Of a stretch of DNA of 64,000 nt, positions 12,728 to 24,000 are shown one piece after another. The DNA is taken from NCBI GenBank assembly GCA_035222895.1, contig JAVYIG010002543.1:1-64000 (forward strand), read 5' to 3'. How positions within the stretch are numbered: position 1 is the first letter of the stretch; the number at the start of each line of letters is the position of its first letter. The notes beneath the pieces are model-generated. The model had not been told where the DNA came from. It saw only the letters and a program-made list of their open reading frames with translations, and did not search any database. This DNA is from Strongylocentrotus droebachiensis (Eukaryota > Echinodermata > Echinoidea > Camarodonta > Strongylocentrotidae). The translations under genes and the position numbers were made by a program.

Positions 12728-13268
12728 TATAAGCCCCTGGCAGGGGGTCAAGGGGCTGAGCCCCCGGAAGCTCATGGTTTTTAGGCATTAAATTACGGTC
12801 AGATATTTAGGTACCTTATTTGTGACACTGTTTGGTCACTAATTGGCGCAGAGTCCAGGGGGCAGAGCCCCCGGAAGCTCAGGGGTTTTACGTATTAATT
12901 ACGGTTAGATGAGCATCCAGGGTCCCTATTTAAGGCAATTGATGTGGTCCGGAAGCTAAGGGGGTTTACGTATTTAATTTCGGTCAGATGAGCATCCAGG
13001 GGCCCTCCTTAGGGCCCTTGGTGGGGGTCCATGGGGCAGAGCTCCCTGAAGCTCAGGGGTTTTAGTATTTAATTACGGTCAGATGAGCATCCAGGGGCCC
13101 GTCTTAGGGCACTTGGTGGGGTCCAGGGGCAGAGCCCCCGGATGCTCGGGGTTTTTAGGTATTTAATTACGGTCAGATGAGCATCCGTCTTAGGGCCGTT
13201 GGTGGGGTCCGGGGACGGAGCCCCTTTAAGCGCTGGGGTTTAGGCATTTAATTACGGTCAGATGAGCA
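12728..13268 (+). repeat. 80-95-bp degenerate tandem repeat
   Basis: At least five units share GAGCCCCCGGAAGCTC, TTTAATTACGG and GGTCAGATGAGCATCC. Units vary in length through partial deletions. It follows a long poly(G) tract at about 12640-12670. Confidence 0.75.
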
Positions 13269-13399
13269 TATTTTGATACCTAATTTGTGACATTGGCAGT
13301 TCACTTATTTTGTCTCTCTCTCTTTCTTTCTATTTCTCTGTAACATACTTTTTCAAAAAGTGAGGGGGGCTCGAGCCCCCCGAGCCCAGCCGTTTCTGC

Positions 13400-14637
13400 A
13401 GGCCCTGACATGAACGCTTCTAAATAAGCATAATTTTCGTCCGACTGTAAATTCGGGAATTTCTAATTTTTTCAACAAACGCATACAAAGGTATATGACT
13501 TACAACAAAATTGAGAACAAATACCAGAAAATCATGTCATTTCAGCAACATTTGTAAATCTTAGGGGCTCATGTCTTCTCACCCCTATAACAAAAAACAC
13601 ACACGCCTTTCAATCCTCTCACAATATTTCCACGATATGCGCGTATCGTTATTATAAAAACCTCCATTGATAAATAAAGGTGGCATGCGGAATGTTAAAG
13701 TTGATATTCATTGATTTTAAAAACTAAATTTATTTTCATTATTGCAAAGTTGAAACTTTGATTCGACAAGGTTATCAAAATTCAATGCTTGGAAACATTC
13801 GAAGTAATGATTATTATAAATTACAAAACGCTTAAATACAGCCCCGGCATAGCACCGGAAGAGCTCTCCGAACGCTGCTGAGATGTGTGAGATCACAGTA
13901 TGGACATGACTTGCACAAGCAGACGATGCCCCATGACATCTCACACATTTTCAGTGCCTGTCTTTTCATCTTTTCTTGAGTTCTTTCTCTTACTTCACTA
14001 CCGTCAGGCTAAATGTATAATCTATTGCCTCACTCTTAACCCCGCGCATGGTTTTATTTTGATGACAAATGCAGCGATACAAAAATAAAGGAATCTGTCG
14101 CTTGTAAACAAAATAAGATGCCATTGTATATTCAGCTGCACAAACCGGGGTATGTTCGGCGTTTCAAGAGGGAACAAAATTAATGCCGTCCTTAATATCA
14201 TTCCAGGGGGTTTTCAATTTGAAAATCTGGTTTCTTTGATTGTTAATTACCCCCTATCCTGTGTATTTACAAGCAAAAGATTTTAGTTATCAGAATCGGG
14301 TCATATCCCCTTTTGAATGGTTTGACATGCCATTACATTTATATACACTAAACTCATTATAATTTGACAAATAATAGCTTTGCAATTATGTTCATTCTCT
14401 ATGGGATGTCGTCTGCTTGGGCAGTGTTGGTCCATATAGTGACGTCATTAAAACATCGTTATTTTTCCGGCGAATCTCTGGTATATCCCAGCTGCTATGG
14501 AGGTGGTTGTATTTGTATTTTTTATAAATCACCCGATATGTAGTTGACCTATAACTGGTACGATGGCCATCTGTTAGATTACCAGTTTCTAGTCATACAT
14601 TAGTTGACATATTTGTGATTTTCTTTGAATTTCACCT
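13400..14637. other. No feature recognised
   Basis: AT-rich intergenic DNA. Short open frames on both strands have no recognisable domain or exon signals. Confidence 0.4.
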
Positions 14638-14641
14638 TTAA

Positions 14642-15147
14642 AGATAATACAAAGTTTTGGTATGGGGTCATGAATTTGATGCAAATGAACATATTGGAAG
14701 CATATGCGATACTACAATATTCAGTGATCGTTGTCGCGGTTGAAATCGAGTCGAAGGTTATGAAATTGTAGATAATAAAATCTTTATGTTGTATAGCTCC
14801 CTCTCAAGGTCAAGACATTTGTTAAGCTATAAAACAATGTTTCTTGACTAAAATCGACCGATTAGCTTTTCCCGTTTGGAAATTATATATAAAAACTGCA
14901 TATTCTGAAATTTTCATGGTCGCAGCTACCATTGTACGGCCGTAGGTGTTTTTTGAATTTTATCAACATTTACCGGGAGCACCGGTAAATGTTTATATTC
15001 AATTTTTTTCGAAAACAGACGTGTATTAGGGGCTAAATTTATTTTCTAGTGCTTATAATACATCAACAGGGGCATCCAAATATATCAAAATTGTAAAGAA
15101 TCCCTATCCACCCTTTTTTCAAAATTTCCCAAAACTTTGTATTACCT
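14642..15147. mobile_element. TTAA-flanked MITE-like element (TIR AGATAATACAAAG...)
   Basis: TTAA at 14638-14641 and again at 15148-15151 brackets inverted ends AGATAATACAAAGTTTTGG and CCAAAACTTTGTATTACCT. About 506 bp, no coding capacity. The TTAA target duplication and AGRTAA terminus are shared with two other families here (24063, 29801), suggesting one superfamily (Kolobok- or piggyBac-like; inference). Confidence 0.75.
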
Positions 15148-15295
15148 TTAAGGAATTGAATTCCTGTTAACTTTCCTTTTCTTTGAATGGAATTTTATAT
15201 GTGATTTAATTCCAATTTTTATTATTGTTATGTTTTTTGGGGTCGAAAATACAAACCATCTTTACTCCTTTACTGCATTTCTTCTTTTTTGTGTA

Positions 15296-15412
15296 GGGGG
15301 GGGGGGGGCGTTTTTGGGGGGCAAAAGTGCGTTTTGCCCCCCCCCCCCCCCACTTTTTTTGGTTGTGGGGGGGGGGCAAGTGCCCCCCTGCCCCCCCCCC
15401 CCCCCCCCCCAC
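15296..15412. repeat. Poly(G)/poly(C) hairpin-prone cluster
   Basis: Alternating G runs and C runs of about 8-18 bases (from 15297, 15340, 15367 and 15392) around GCAAAAGTGCG and GGCAAGTGCCCC form inverted repeats able to fold or make G-quadruplexes. Confidence 0.85.
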
Positions 15413-15689
15413 TTCCGGCGCCTATGTAAACAACGTCTCGCGACGTGACAGACCACTTTTCTCTAACTTCTAACCAATCAGAAGGCCTCGTTTTTTTCTT
15501 CCAGGAAGTGCTGGTGGACATTAATGCGCCAAATGTGGTTCTCAAATTGCAAAAGATCCCTACTCTTGGAGGAGGTAGGGGAAAGCAATTTACGTCATAT
15601 TACTCCAGGAAGTGCCTGAAAATGCGACTAATGTGATTCTAAAATTGCAAATGCTTTCTACTCACGGAAGGGGTTCTGACCCTTCTACT

Positions 15690-16312
15690 TTGACAAATAC
15701 TCCTTTTCCTTTGTTAGAAGTGTCCCTTCCCCCTTTTTATAGTGCCCCTTTCACATCTGATAAGTGTCCCTTTTATTATTGTGACTCGTGCCCTCTTTCC
15801 TTTCTAATAAGAGCCCCTTCTCCTTCTCCTGCCCCTTTTAAACTCTGATCATGATAAACGCCCCTATTAACATCTGAAAAGTGTCCTTTTTCCTTCGACA
15901 AATACCCCTTTTCTATTCTCATAAATGCCCCTATTCACCTTTGATGGGTACCCCTTTACCTCTGATAAGTTGCCCGTATTCAAATCTGAGATGTGTCCGT
16001 ATTACAGTGACAATTGCCCCCTTTTCCTTTATAATAACTTGCCCTTCCCCTATGGTAAGTGATTCTTTTCATCTCTGATGAGTGCCCCCTTTTATTTTTA
16101 TACTTTCCCCATTTTCCTTTCTAACAAGTGCCCTTTTCCTTCTGATAAGTGTCCCATATTTACTTCTTTTTTTAAAGAGCCCCTGCCCCTTACATTCGAC
16201 AAAGGACCCTTTTCCTTTATAATAAATGGCCCATTTCCATTCTCATAATTTATAAGTGCTTTTTAAATTTCTGGTGAAAGCCCATTTTTCACCTCTGATA
16301 ATGGCCTTTTTT
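15690..16312 (+). repeat. Degenerate about 30-bp pyrimidine-rich tandem repeat
   Basis: Repeated variants of CCCCTTTTCCTT and CTGATAAGTG(T/C)CC. A similar stretch resumes at about 17590-17690, so the array appears interrupted by the retroelement-bearing segment between. Confidence 0.65.
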
Positions 16313-16314
16313 GA

Positions 16315-16945
16315 AATATCACAACAATATTTATTTATTTATATTCACAACTTCACAATTCACATGAGATAACATCACATGAAAAAGTATAATTTGTATA
16401 ATTTAACAAATCATTTTCAATTTCACAATCCATTTGAATTGACTTCACATAAAAAAAGAACACTGATAACAATGTTTTTTCAAAGACAAGTTGCAACTAT
16501 TATACAGTTTAAAGAATGAACACATAAAGGTGATGAAACATAAACAAATAGAGCTTGAATCGTAACAACACCTTTCAAATAATTATATGACAAATAAAAT
16601 TCCTAAAGGGTTGTGAACTATTTACACTATTTACAAAGAACAAGAACAAAAAACCTTGAAAAACAGAAGTATATTGTTTAGTCTAGTAAAATGTTATGTT
16701 CGATATAATGAGAACTGATATATGTAAGTAATATCTTACATCTGTAAAATGATAATACATTCGAGTACTCTTTTAAAGGAGTTTGGTGATTTTATATTTC
16801 GAATATTGTTAGGTAGAGCATTCCACACATCTGGACCCCTATGTCTGATTGATTTCTGGGCTAAATTAGTGTGACACCGGGATTGACCATCACATAATTC
16901 CACGACGGTCTTGTTGGATATGAGTGATCCATGTTATTAGGTTGG
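16315..16945 (-). pseudogene. 3' end of a decayed non-LTR retrotransposon (reverse transcriptase C-terminus)
   Basis: On the - strand, 16736-16900 reads CHTNLAQKSIRHRG and then GPDVWNALPNNIRN before a stop at 16736. This is the C-terminal signature typical of jockey/CR1/RTE-type reverse transcriptases (TNL...GPxxWNxLP). The preceding family-like HSYPTR segment lies in another frame, so a frameshift separates them. The 3' UTR would run to about 16315. The element is 5'-truncated at a poly(C) tract near 16990. Confidence 0.7.
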
Positions 16946-17035
16946 AACACTAGATAATGAAGTAGGTAACAACCCCGCCCCCCCCCCCCCCCCCACTCCG
17001 TGAACGGAGGGATATCATGCGTGTTCCCAAACTCT

Positions 17036-17200
17036 CCGGCTCGTAACAAAAGAAAAAGGTCTACCCGTATTGACTTTACACACCGGACTTTTGCTGAAAG
17101 GGGGGGGGGGGGTGCTGAAAAAGACTCGTATAACAAAAGAAAAAGGTCGACCCGTATTGACTTTACACACCGGACTTTTGCTGAAAGGGGGGGGGTGGGG
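17036..17200 (+). repeat. About 80-bp direct duplication with poly(G)
   Basis: Two copies of a block containing GTAACAAAAG/ATAACAAAAG, ACCCGTATTGACTTTACAC and CGGACTTTTGCTGAAAGG, each ending in a G run. Confidence 0.85.
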
Positions 17201-17699
17201 GGGGGGTCGCTGGGAACACGCATATGCATGCCCTAAATAACACTGGGTGGTAGGGGGTGGGGCGGGGTACCAACTTGATATTGAAACTGAACATAAATAA
17301 ATTTGGAGGAAGTTAATATCATCAACCTTTAAGCATTTCAGTTTAACAAATAGTGGGGTAGCACGGTCAAGATAGCCAGCTCTGGTACATAATTATGCGT
17401 ACAGCTTCCTTTTGCAGCAGAAGAATATAATTAGTCACACACTTCGATGTTGCCCACAAAATATTACAATAGGAGATATGTGGTAAAACTATATAGCATA
17501 AGTATATTCTATCAGAAACAAAATATTTTATTTTATACAGTACGCCAACACTTCTGGTAATTGGTGTTCCTTGCAGTCAAATTTAGTTAATTGAATGTGG
17601 TCCTTTATTCTTCTTCTAATAAGTGTCCTTTTCCCTTCTAGCTGATAAGTGCCCCCTTTTTCTTTCTCCATGTTAAACATGTGGTCTTTTCTTAATTTC

Positions 17700-19840
17700 C
17701 CTCAAAGTTTGCTCGTTAATCTGAAGAAAAAAAAGGTTTATTCATGCAGTCTTTCATGATGAGACCCGTGAGGATTAGGATTAATTACTTCTTTATAAAT
17801 TATGTAATTTTCGCAAAAATGAATATTCAGATCATCACACCCAACTGCAAAAGTATATGCTGCTTAAGCAGTATTTTGGACCGAATCCAACCCTGATAAT
17901 GTAATCATAATGTAGGGGCCTATAACAATATCTAAACATTGCATATTTTCGCTTTGAGGTTTCCCCTTGTATATGCCTAATTCTAGTTTTTTTTTCCAGA
18001 AAGTAGCCTTTTTTGTGCCCCCCTCCCGGCCCTCCCTTCTTTGGAATACGCTCCATCGCCTCTGGGGCCGCCGGCTTCCTCGTCTTTGAAGCCATTTATT
18101 GTTTTTGTAAATTGTTTTTGTTTAAAGAAAAACAAATTCTAGGTTGATAAATTTCCCCCAGCTCTGTCCTCTGGTGCCACGCCTTTGTATTGGTGCCACC
18201 TATTTTAGAGTATTTTAGAGTTCTGTGATTGGTGCAGTGTTGACCACCAGAGGAGAGTACTTTCAGAGAGGACACACACATATGTATACAAATCGTGCCA
18301 TAATTATATGTATGCGTAGCATAGCATGCAGTGCTTGCAACTCTAACATCGAAGAGTTATGTATCTTTCATGAATGAGCCCTACACTGCAGTGTCTGTGT
18401 ATCCTGGAAAAAACGATAAACATTCCCATTTGAAGTGGTCTAATTTTGTCCGTAAGTTGTATATTTTATGTTACGATGGTTGTCGTCAATTGTCTGATAT
18501 TCAGAATATTCTTATTTGGTATTTTGTGTGTTATACAAGTTTCATTCGAATAAAACCAAGTTATTGAACGAACTGTCAATGTCATCACGAAAAATAACCT
18601 CAGAAATAAATAGTCAGAACTTGGTCCCAGATATTGAAAATTGTGCTGTACTAAATAGATTTAATCATTGATTTACTACTGACAAGGCAAAGTCCAGTCA
18701 AAATCTTATTCTTACCACTCTTACAATGCATCAGGTCTAACCTTGAATGTTATGGACCTCATATCATGCATCTAGATACGCATTAAATTTAGATATCTAG
18801 AGGTCTAGAATCTAGAGCTGTTTTTGTCCACAATCGTCAGATCATGACAATGTCAATGACAATCGTCTAGATCTAGATCTAGACCTAAACCTAGCTAGAT
18901 CTAGAGTAAGGTCTAGACCGAATTTTCTGTCTCTTTCGTTCGTTAGCCTCTTATTGGGGTAGGGTCGGCTCTCTCTTTAGAGACGGAAACCGTTTATACG
19001 CATTCCCTTGCTAACGCCATGGCCATTTATGGCCATATTTTTATGCCCCGAAAATCCCCCCAAATGTCATTTTACCTCGTGCATGTTATAGATCTATTGT
19101 AAATTAGGCCTAGATTCTAGATCTAGATCTTGGCTATATTATAGGCACATTCATGGGGCACTAGAGGGCGCTTCGCGCGCGTACGAAAATCTGAATGGCC
19201 TTGCTGCAATAATCAGCCCAAAACTTGGATATGGGAGGTTGGAAGGATATATCTTTTTTATAATGTTATCCGGTCTTACCCTTAACCATGATCCTATGTT
19301 TAATCTATGTAGAAATAACATGCGAGTATGATAAGAGAAACATCGGGACCATTACTGAAGTAACTTTTAAAATATTAGCCTAGAAATGACCACCAAACGG
19401 AAAAAATTGACATTTTTTCCCGACAAATCTTCATAAAATCTGAGTTATAAACAAGTCACATCTAGGTACACTAATACAAATACGATTTTCTGAAAATTCA
19501 GGTATGATTTTTTAAGTTTCTTTCAAGTATATTTCTGCGCATTGCAGCGCCAATATTCTTCACTGCTTCAAAATCACCCTTGAATTCTTTTTTTGCAACG
19601 AATTTGATACGAGGTCTGCGAGTGTTTCCCGTTCCTTGCGTGTTGAAAGTTTGGTAATACATAGTTTGCATTGACTCGCGCACGAAAAAATGGTCGAAAA
19701 CAAAATGTCAAATGAAGAAATAAACAAGCTTTTGTATAGTTATAAGAGTTCTACTGAGGTTTCTTTGTCGATTTAATTTATTATATAGTCTCAATTAGAA
19801 TTCAGAATTATCTCACTGAAAAGTTAAGAAACCGACGATG
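17700..19840. other. Intergenic DNA, no gene assigned
   Basis: AT-rich sequence, including a TAGATCTAGA-rich stretch near 18780-19135. Two short - strand open frames (17835-18095, 19498-19671) have no supporting exon signals or recognisable family. The compact GC-rich change begins after 19840. Confidence 0.35.
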
Positions 19841-19849
19841 TCCTCGCTC

Positions 19850-20045
19850 GTAGTTATTTTCATTTTGCCAGCAGCCGATCTAGCGTTGTTTGGGCAAAAA
19901 GCTAGGCCGCTGCCTTCCCACCGCGAACCTTTCCGAGTCCCGCTAAAATGGCGCGCTGCGGAGCTCCGAAGCTGCGTTGGTATCGCTGCAAACTCTCAGC
20001 CGGCTAGCTCCCCACGGTATGGCGAGAGTGTGTGTGTGAGGTATG
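19850..20045 (+). promoter_or_regulatory. Putative MICU1 promoter or 5' UTR exon (GC-rich)
   Basis: A CpG-containing GC-rich island in AT-rich DNA, about 1 kb before the MICU1 start. It includes AAAATGGCGCG at 19945-19955, close to the YY1 motif that often sits at transcription start sites. A donor-like GAG|GTATGA lies at about 20038-20045 and could end a non-coding first exon. No cDNA evidence; inference from position and composition. Confidence 0.35.
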
Positions 20046-20849
20046 ATTTTGGATTCGAGAACGCACGTAACGCAACTGTGCGCGTCATTTTCAGCTGTCG
20101 AATGTGTACGACCAATTTTACATGTACGATTTTTAGTACAGATACTTGGTCAGTTTTCTTCTTATATCTTTGGTTTTACAACATTTAAAAATATAATTTC
20201 TTCAAATCTGCTCCTGACTCGGTTCAGACTAATTGTCTGATGTGTTTTCAAGTCAATTTTTTTAATATATTTTTTTGCATGAATTTGCCTAGCTATAATA
20301 AATCGGTTCTACTTACCAACTTGACTGAAATAATCCGTTTAATGGTCCCTTTTTAGGAAATTATGGGTCAAAATCGAAATCCATGTTGAAAATCTTGCAA
20401 GACGTATTTTAACTCTCGCTGCGCATGAAGCATCTAAATCTCATCCCTTCTAGTCTACGCCGAAGTCAAAATGATTATGAAGGAAAAACTGTGCGCGAGC
20501 TCATGTTCGTAATGGCGTTTGAATTTCAATTTGTTCATCAAATCATTGGCCAATTTTGCATGATCGTGCAATGCACGTAGACTGCATAGGGATGCATGCA
20601 ATCTATATGGGAAGGATTTTAGCACACAACATTGGGTGCGCGATCAGACACCCTACCTATAACAGAGACAAGTGATCAAATTTTGGAATGTTGGGTCATA
20701 CATGTAGGTCAAAGGTCGTAAAGATAAATTGACATGTAGGTATAGGCTTTCTGTTCTCATCATATTATTTCAAGAATAATTCAAGCCATGATCTTAACTG
20801 AATTTAGGTAGAGGCACACTGTTTCTTTCACAATGCTATCGCATGACCA

Positions 20850-20998
20850 GGGACTCGTTTCACAAAGCCTTTTTTCGATGACAAATGACAAAATTTAGTG
20901 ATAACTCTGTTGATAACCAATCAGAAGCAAGGATTTCAGTAGCTTATAACACAAATTGTCATTTGTCACTTATGGCAAGTTTTGTGAAACGCCCCCCA
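20850..20998. mobile_element. Palindromic MITE just upstream of the MICU1 start
   Basis: Begins GTTTCACAAAGCC and ends TTTTGTGAAACG, with an internal AACCAATCAGAAGCAAGG. A second copy of the family is at 30354-30503. Its end lies about 50 bp before the MICU1 ATG, so it probably lies in the 5' UTR or proximal promoter. Confidence 0.75.
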
Positions 20999-21046
20999 GA
21001 ACTCCACTTTATTCCTACATCACAGAGAGGGACATCAGACGTGACA

Positions 21047-24000
21047 ATGTGGCGCCTTGTGGCTCGCAGGAGCTTGCATGTCTTAACCCAGCAGCAATGG
21101 AGACGCATGGTTACGATACAGACTCAAGGGACCTCACCCCGTGGCCTTATGAGTGCCGTGGTCGGTGGTACAGCAGGCATTTTGATTGGTGGATTTATTT
21201 GGGAAAAGTAAGCTATATGCAAGTCCTCTTTATATTATATTATGGCATGTGATGGGTGCATTTTGTTTTGTTTGTTACTGAACACTTTAATCATTTCAAT
21301 ATATCTGATGACGTTATCAAGCTGATAGAAACCATTAAAGCTTGAATAAAAAACACCAAATAAAATGATCCGTTTATGTCATTTTAAATACACCTCATGT
21401 TCACGATACAATTGGATAATACTTGCTATTACATATAGGACTTGCTTTGGACTCGCCCTGCCAGTGGTGTATGTATATATTTAGCATATCATGTCGCAGA
21501 TCTATAAAGCTGAGATGTACACCACCCCCCCCCCCTCCCCCCCCCCCCCCCATTCAGACCCTTCCCTGTTTGCATCAAGCCCTGTTCAAGAATGGAACAG
21601 ATTCAGGTCTTGAAATGCCCTTGTATTGTGTTTTTTGCTTCAAATACATTGTATGTCCCCCCCCCCTACCAAAAAAAAGGATAAGAAAAAAGATCATTCA
21701 TGTGACTAACTAGAAACAAAAACTTTAGGCGGTTATTGTTCCCTTACTACAATCAGTTCCTTTGCCTTCATTGGTATCAACCCCCCCCCCCCCCCCCCCC
21801 CCCCCCTCCCCCCTTAACGGTTGGGATGATTCTTCCCAGATTTGTATGCCTCCGTTATGAAGTAGCCGGAGGCATTATGTTTTCGGGTTGTCCGTCCGTC
21901 CGTCCGTACGTCCCGTTCTCGTGATCGCGTTATCTAAAGAACCGATTGATGGATTCCTGCCAAACTTGAGTCATGTATGTATCTTGCAGAGCCGATGAAC
22001 TGATTAGATTTTGGGGTCACGAGTTCAAAGGTCAAAGGTCACAGGGCTCATTATGTATGCAAAAATAGCTTGTGAATACATTTTTTCTCATTAGAACAGA
22101 CAGATTGATCACTATTTAACTCAGGACATCTTGCAGAGCCTATGAACTGAGTAGATTTTAGGGTTATGAGGTCAAAGATCAAAGGGTCATATATGTATAT
22201 GAGAAATTGCTTGTAATCACGATATTCTGAGAACCTGTTTATGGATTACAACGAAACTTGAATTTGAAAAATTTCTTCCGTTTTGGTTTGTAAACTTGCT
22301 CTATGACGGAGGCATCATTTTCATCATTCTACATCACAGAGAGGGACATCAGACGTGACAATGTGGCGCCTTGTGCATTTTGTTTTGTTTGTTACTGAAC
22401 ACTTTAATCATTTCAAATTTCTTCCGTTTTGGTTTGTAAACTTGCTCTATGAAGGAGGCATCATTTTCGACTGCGCGCAGTCGAAGTTCCTTCTAGTTTT
22501 TTGTTTTTAGCATCTGCTATGTGCGTGTTTTATACATTTTTCTTTTATTTCTTCAATTTTCGATATTTTAATTATATTTTTACACACTGTTTATCATTGT
22601 CTTGATTTCTTTCAATTGTGTGCAATTATTTCATACACTTACAAAGAAATAATGCATATTTTGCTTGTGCGGTATTGAGGCCAATGGTTTCATTATTTGT
22701 CTGTTTGATAGAACATTGAGAGCTAGCAGTAGCTCAGTTCAAGCACAAGACAAGGAGGAAGAGAAGGGCAGTGATGAAGAAGGAGGAGGAGAAGAAGAAG
22801 AACAGGATGGAAAGAAGAGACGAAAAGGTCCTGGCTTCAGAGATAGGAGGGTAAGTGGCTGCAAATAGAGGGATTGAAAGAGGGCTAGAGAAAAAGAGAG
22901 ACAGACAGAAAAACAGAAAGACAGAGAGAGAGAGACAGAGAAAAAACAGACAGACAGATACAGAGAAACAGCTTCAGAAACAGAGGAGGCTTATCTCGGC
23001 CCTGTTTCATAAAACTTGTTAACAATAACAAATGCTATATTTCTATGGCAATTTGTTCTCTGCCAATCAAATGCCACAATTTCAGTAGCTTTAATAGTTA
23101 TTGTTACTTGTTATTGATAACCAGTTTTATGAAACAGGGCCCCAGGCTTCCTCTCCTTGCCAACCCCTTTCTTGCCATGAGCCCCCACTAGAGGCGGACA
23201 GTCACGGTGCTATACAAGAAGCCGTCATCTTATACAGCAAATCCCGTCAAGAATGTCAATGTTATACACTCTGACTTTTTGAACTAGACTTTCCATATAC
23301 AGTCAAACCCAAAGGAAACTGAAAAAATTGGTCTTTGTAGACAGGTGATCTTTGTAGACAGGTTCCTTTAGTACATGTTTCAATGAGAAACCATAGGGAA
23401 ATAAAAATTGTGGGCTTTGTAGACAAGTGGTCACTAAAGCAGGTTTCGGGTTTGACTGTAGCTGTATTTATTTTTCTTCTTGTAACATTGATAATAGTCC
23501 AGGAGCCTGATAGCGACCCCATTTAGCTCAAAAGATTTTACCTCTAAAGTTACTGAGATTATCTATTAAAGTCATTGACAGAAAGAAAGGTTGTTGGCCT
23601 CACCATAGCTGTCAGGTTGAGCCCCCCCCCCCCCCCCCCCCCCCACAGTTCTTCACTTTATGTGATTGTGTCAAGTGGAAAATAATGCGTTTAATGAATT
23701 GATACCGGTACTATTCTTCTTCTTATTACAGATCATTGAGTACGAGAACCGCATCAGGGCGTACTCCACTCCGGACAAGATCTTCCGATACTTTGCGACG
23801 CTCAAGGTCTACAACGAGGATGAGGTTTACATGACCCCTGCCGATTTCATCAGGTCAATCACACCGGATGAGAAGCAACCAGATGGTCGCGGTCTGGACC
23901 AGTTTAAAAAGATTGATCCTAAGGTTCGTTCATCCTGATCATAGACAGAACTTGGCCCTGTTTCATAAAACTTGATATCAATAACAAGTTACAAGCTACT

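Noticed and set aside
17835..18095. - strand frame beginning MASKTRKPAAPEAMERIPKK
   Set aside because: The start is GC-rich and could be a first exon, but I found no good donor and no downstream exons, and recognise no family.
19498..19671. 57-codon - strand frame (ATG at about 19671) next to the GC-rich island
   Set aside because: Could be a small gene sharing the promoter region, but it is short, unrecognised and without supporting signals.
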